Part shown: positions 61,304-62,110 of the stretch, one piece after another
Layout: every line of letters begins with the position of its first letter
Position numbering within the stretch: position 1 is the first letter of the stretch
Origin: Dechloromonas sp. CZR5
GTDB taxonomy: Bacteria > Pseudomonadota > Gammaproteobacteria > Burkholderiales > Rhodocyclaceae
Length of the DNA stretch: 62,110 bases
Direction of reading: 5' to 3'
Assembly: GCF_008711155.1 (NCBI RefSeq)
Contig: NZ_VUYQ01000012.1
Span: 1-62,110 of the forward strand
Made by a program: the position numbers and the translations under genes
The notes under the pieces: generated by a model
What the model was told of the DNA's origin: nothing
Seen by the model: only the letters and a program-made list of their open reading frames with translations
Databases searched by the model: none

Positions 61304-62110
61304 CTGCTGGCTGCGTTTGTTTTGGGAAAGGGTAGCGCACAAGTTCAAGCGCCCCTTTCTTCACCGGCGATGTCGCTCCACCGGAGTACAGTCCGTAGGT
61401 GATCCGGGGTTTTTCATGGCCGACAATATCAGCGGCTAGGTTTTCACTTATGCCCGCGTTCTTTAACAAAGTAACAACGGTCTTCCGAATGGAGTGGAAT
61501 ACTTTCTTGCTCGGAAAACCGAGTGAAGCCTTCAGCCGACCAAAGCGTTTTCCGATGGCGTTTGATCTGTCGCCGTACTTGTTGAACGTCAGGCCACTCA
61601 ACAGGTAATCATCAGCACTGTTTTCTTTCAGGCGTTTTATCACGGGGACAAGCAGCGAATGCACTGGCACCTCCCGAATGCCAGCCTCTGTCTTGCTGTC
61701 GGTGATCTTCAGGACTTCCGTGGTGCAGTCGTTTAACTTCAGGGCGCAGAGTTCTTCAATCCGTGCACCGGAGTACATCCCTAGTCGGATCAGGTCGGCT
61801 AGTTGATGGTCTTCCTTCTCTACGGCAGCATCAAGCAGGGTGACCACTTCCGCTGGATCAAAGGGAGTCCATCCGTCACCACCTTTGGCTTTTCCATTGT
61901 TGCGCTTGGCAAATGAGGGGAGGGTGAGCGGTTGTCTCTCCGGATCGGCCTTTCCGATTTCCTGAAGGTAACTCCAGAAGCTACGGCTGAACTTGAAAAT
62001 CGGTTCAAGCGAAGAGGTTGTGTAGGGTTTTCGCTCAGAGTTTGTGAATCTTTCGTTCGCAGAACCGATTAGACGCGCGAGCGGGGTTAACACCTTTTTG
62101 CTGGGCGCGA
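61281..62110 (-). CDS. Tyrosine integrase, N-terminus beyond the window
   Basis: The frame is open to the window edge, so at least the last 276 codons are seen. The catalytic set is Arg in RLGMYSGARIEELCALKL, Lys in DSKTEAGIREVPV, His-x-x-Arg in VFHSIRKTVVTLL, His in DIVGHEKPRIT and Tyr in YGLYSGG. It reads leftward, toward tRNA-Ser, but about 5.6 kb from it. This is different from the island's P4-type enzyme. It probably belongs to the second mobile region; the matching att site would lie to the right of the window. Confidence 0.85.
   Translation of the reverse strand, partial: APSKKVLTPLARLIGSANERFTNSERKPYTTSSLEPIFKFSRSFWSYLQEIGKADPERQPLTLPSFAKRNNGKAKGGDGWTPFDPAEVVTLLDAAVEKEDHQLADLIRLGMYSGARIEELCALKLNDCTTEVLKITDSKTEAGIREVPVHSLLVPVIKRLKENSADDYLLSGLTFNKYGDRSNAIGKRFGRLKASLGFPSKKVFHSIRKTVVTLLKNAGISENLAADIVGHEKPRITYGLYSGGATSPVKKGALELVRYPFPKQTQPAVTEPVAA

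Overview
The window looks like a betaproteobacterial chromosome, most likely Rhodocyclales (a Dechloromonas/Azonexus-like organism). This rests on the surE-pcm-nlpD-rpoS cluster beside an H-NS-family gene, a MoxR/DUF58/transglutaminase operon, a class II histone-deacetylase-like gene and lysC. The taxon is an inference from gene content only.

Three blocks can be separated. (1) Positions 1 to about 44650 are the right-hand part of a large integrative/conjugative-type genomic island whose left end lies outside the window. Its backbone carries RadC, a 1670-residue DNA methylase-helicase, many small island genes mostly on the minus strand, a complete PRTRC cassette (ParB, E, C, F, B, A, ThiF at 26777-32820), an IHF/HU-like protein, an integrase-domain protein, a ParM/StbA-like actin with a small partner (36377-37709), and a P4-type integrase at the right edge. 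The integrase abuts a 3' fragment of a tRNA gene (probably tRNA-Pro), which is the attR scar. Between backbone genes sit cargo genes with a defence-like flavour: a caspase-like protease with a small Cys-rich partner, a phospholipase-D-like protein, a frameshifted nucleotidyltransferase, a CoiA-like protein, a membrane protein with an OmpA-type tail, a frameshifted PD-(D/E)XK nuclease, a truncated TIR protein, an ADP-ribosyltransferase-like protein and a 3'-truncated NERD-kinase-helicase gene.

(2) Positions 44660-55660 are core chromosome: H-NS, surE, pcm, nlpD, rpoS (+ strand, overlapping stops and starts), the convergent moxR-DUF58-tgpA-mltB operon, the HDAC-like gene, lysC and tRNA-Ser(GCU).

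(3) From tRNA-Ser to the window end is a second, partly decayed mobile region: a frameshifted AntA/AntB-type antirepressor, a DUF1376 phage-replication-like gene, a serine recombinase, three small lipoproteins, and a tyrosine integrase that runs off the right edge.

The most interesting signals are as follows. First, a recurrent covarying RNA element lies upstream of minus-strand island genes, including radC and the methylase-helicase; it is consistent with the described radC RNA motif. Second, the PRTRC cassette reads as a ubiquitin-like conjugation set: E1-like ThiF, an E2-like Cys in protein B, a JAMM protease in protein A, and a protein C whose usual GTKG end is followed by a long extension. 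Third, the kinase-helicase looks like a truncated Mokosh-type defence protein. Fourth, one small helical motif is shared by three otherwise different cargo proteins.
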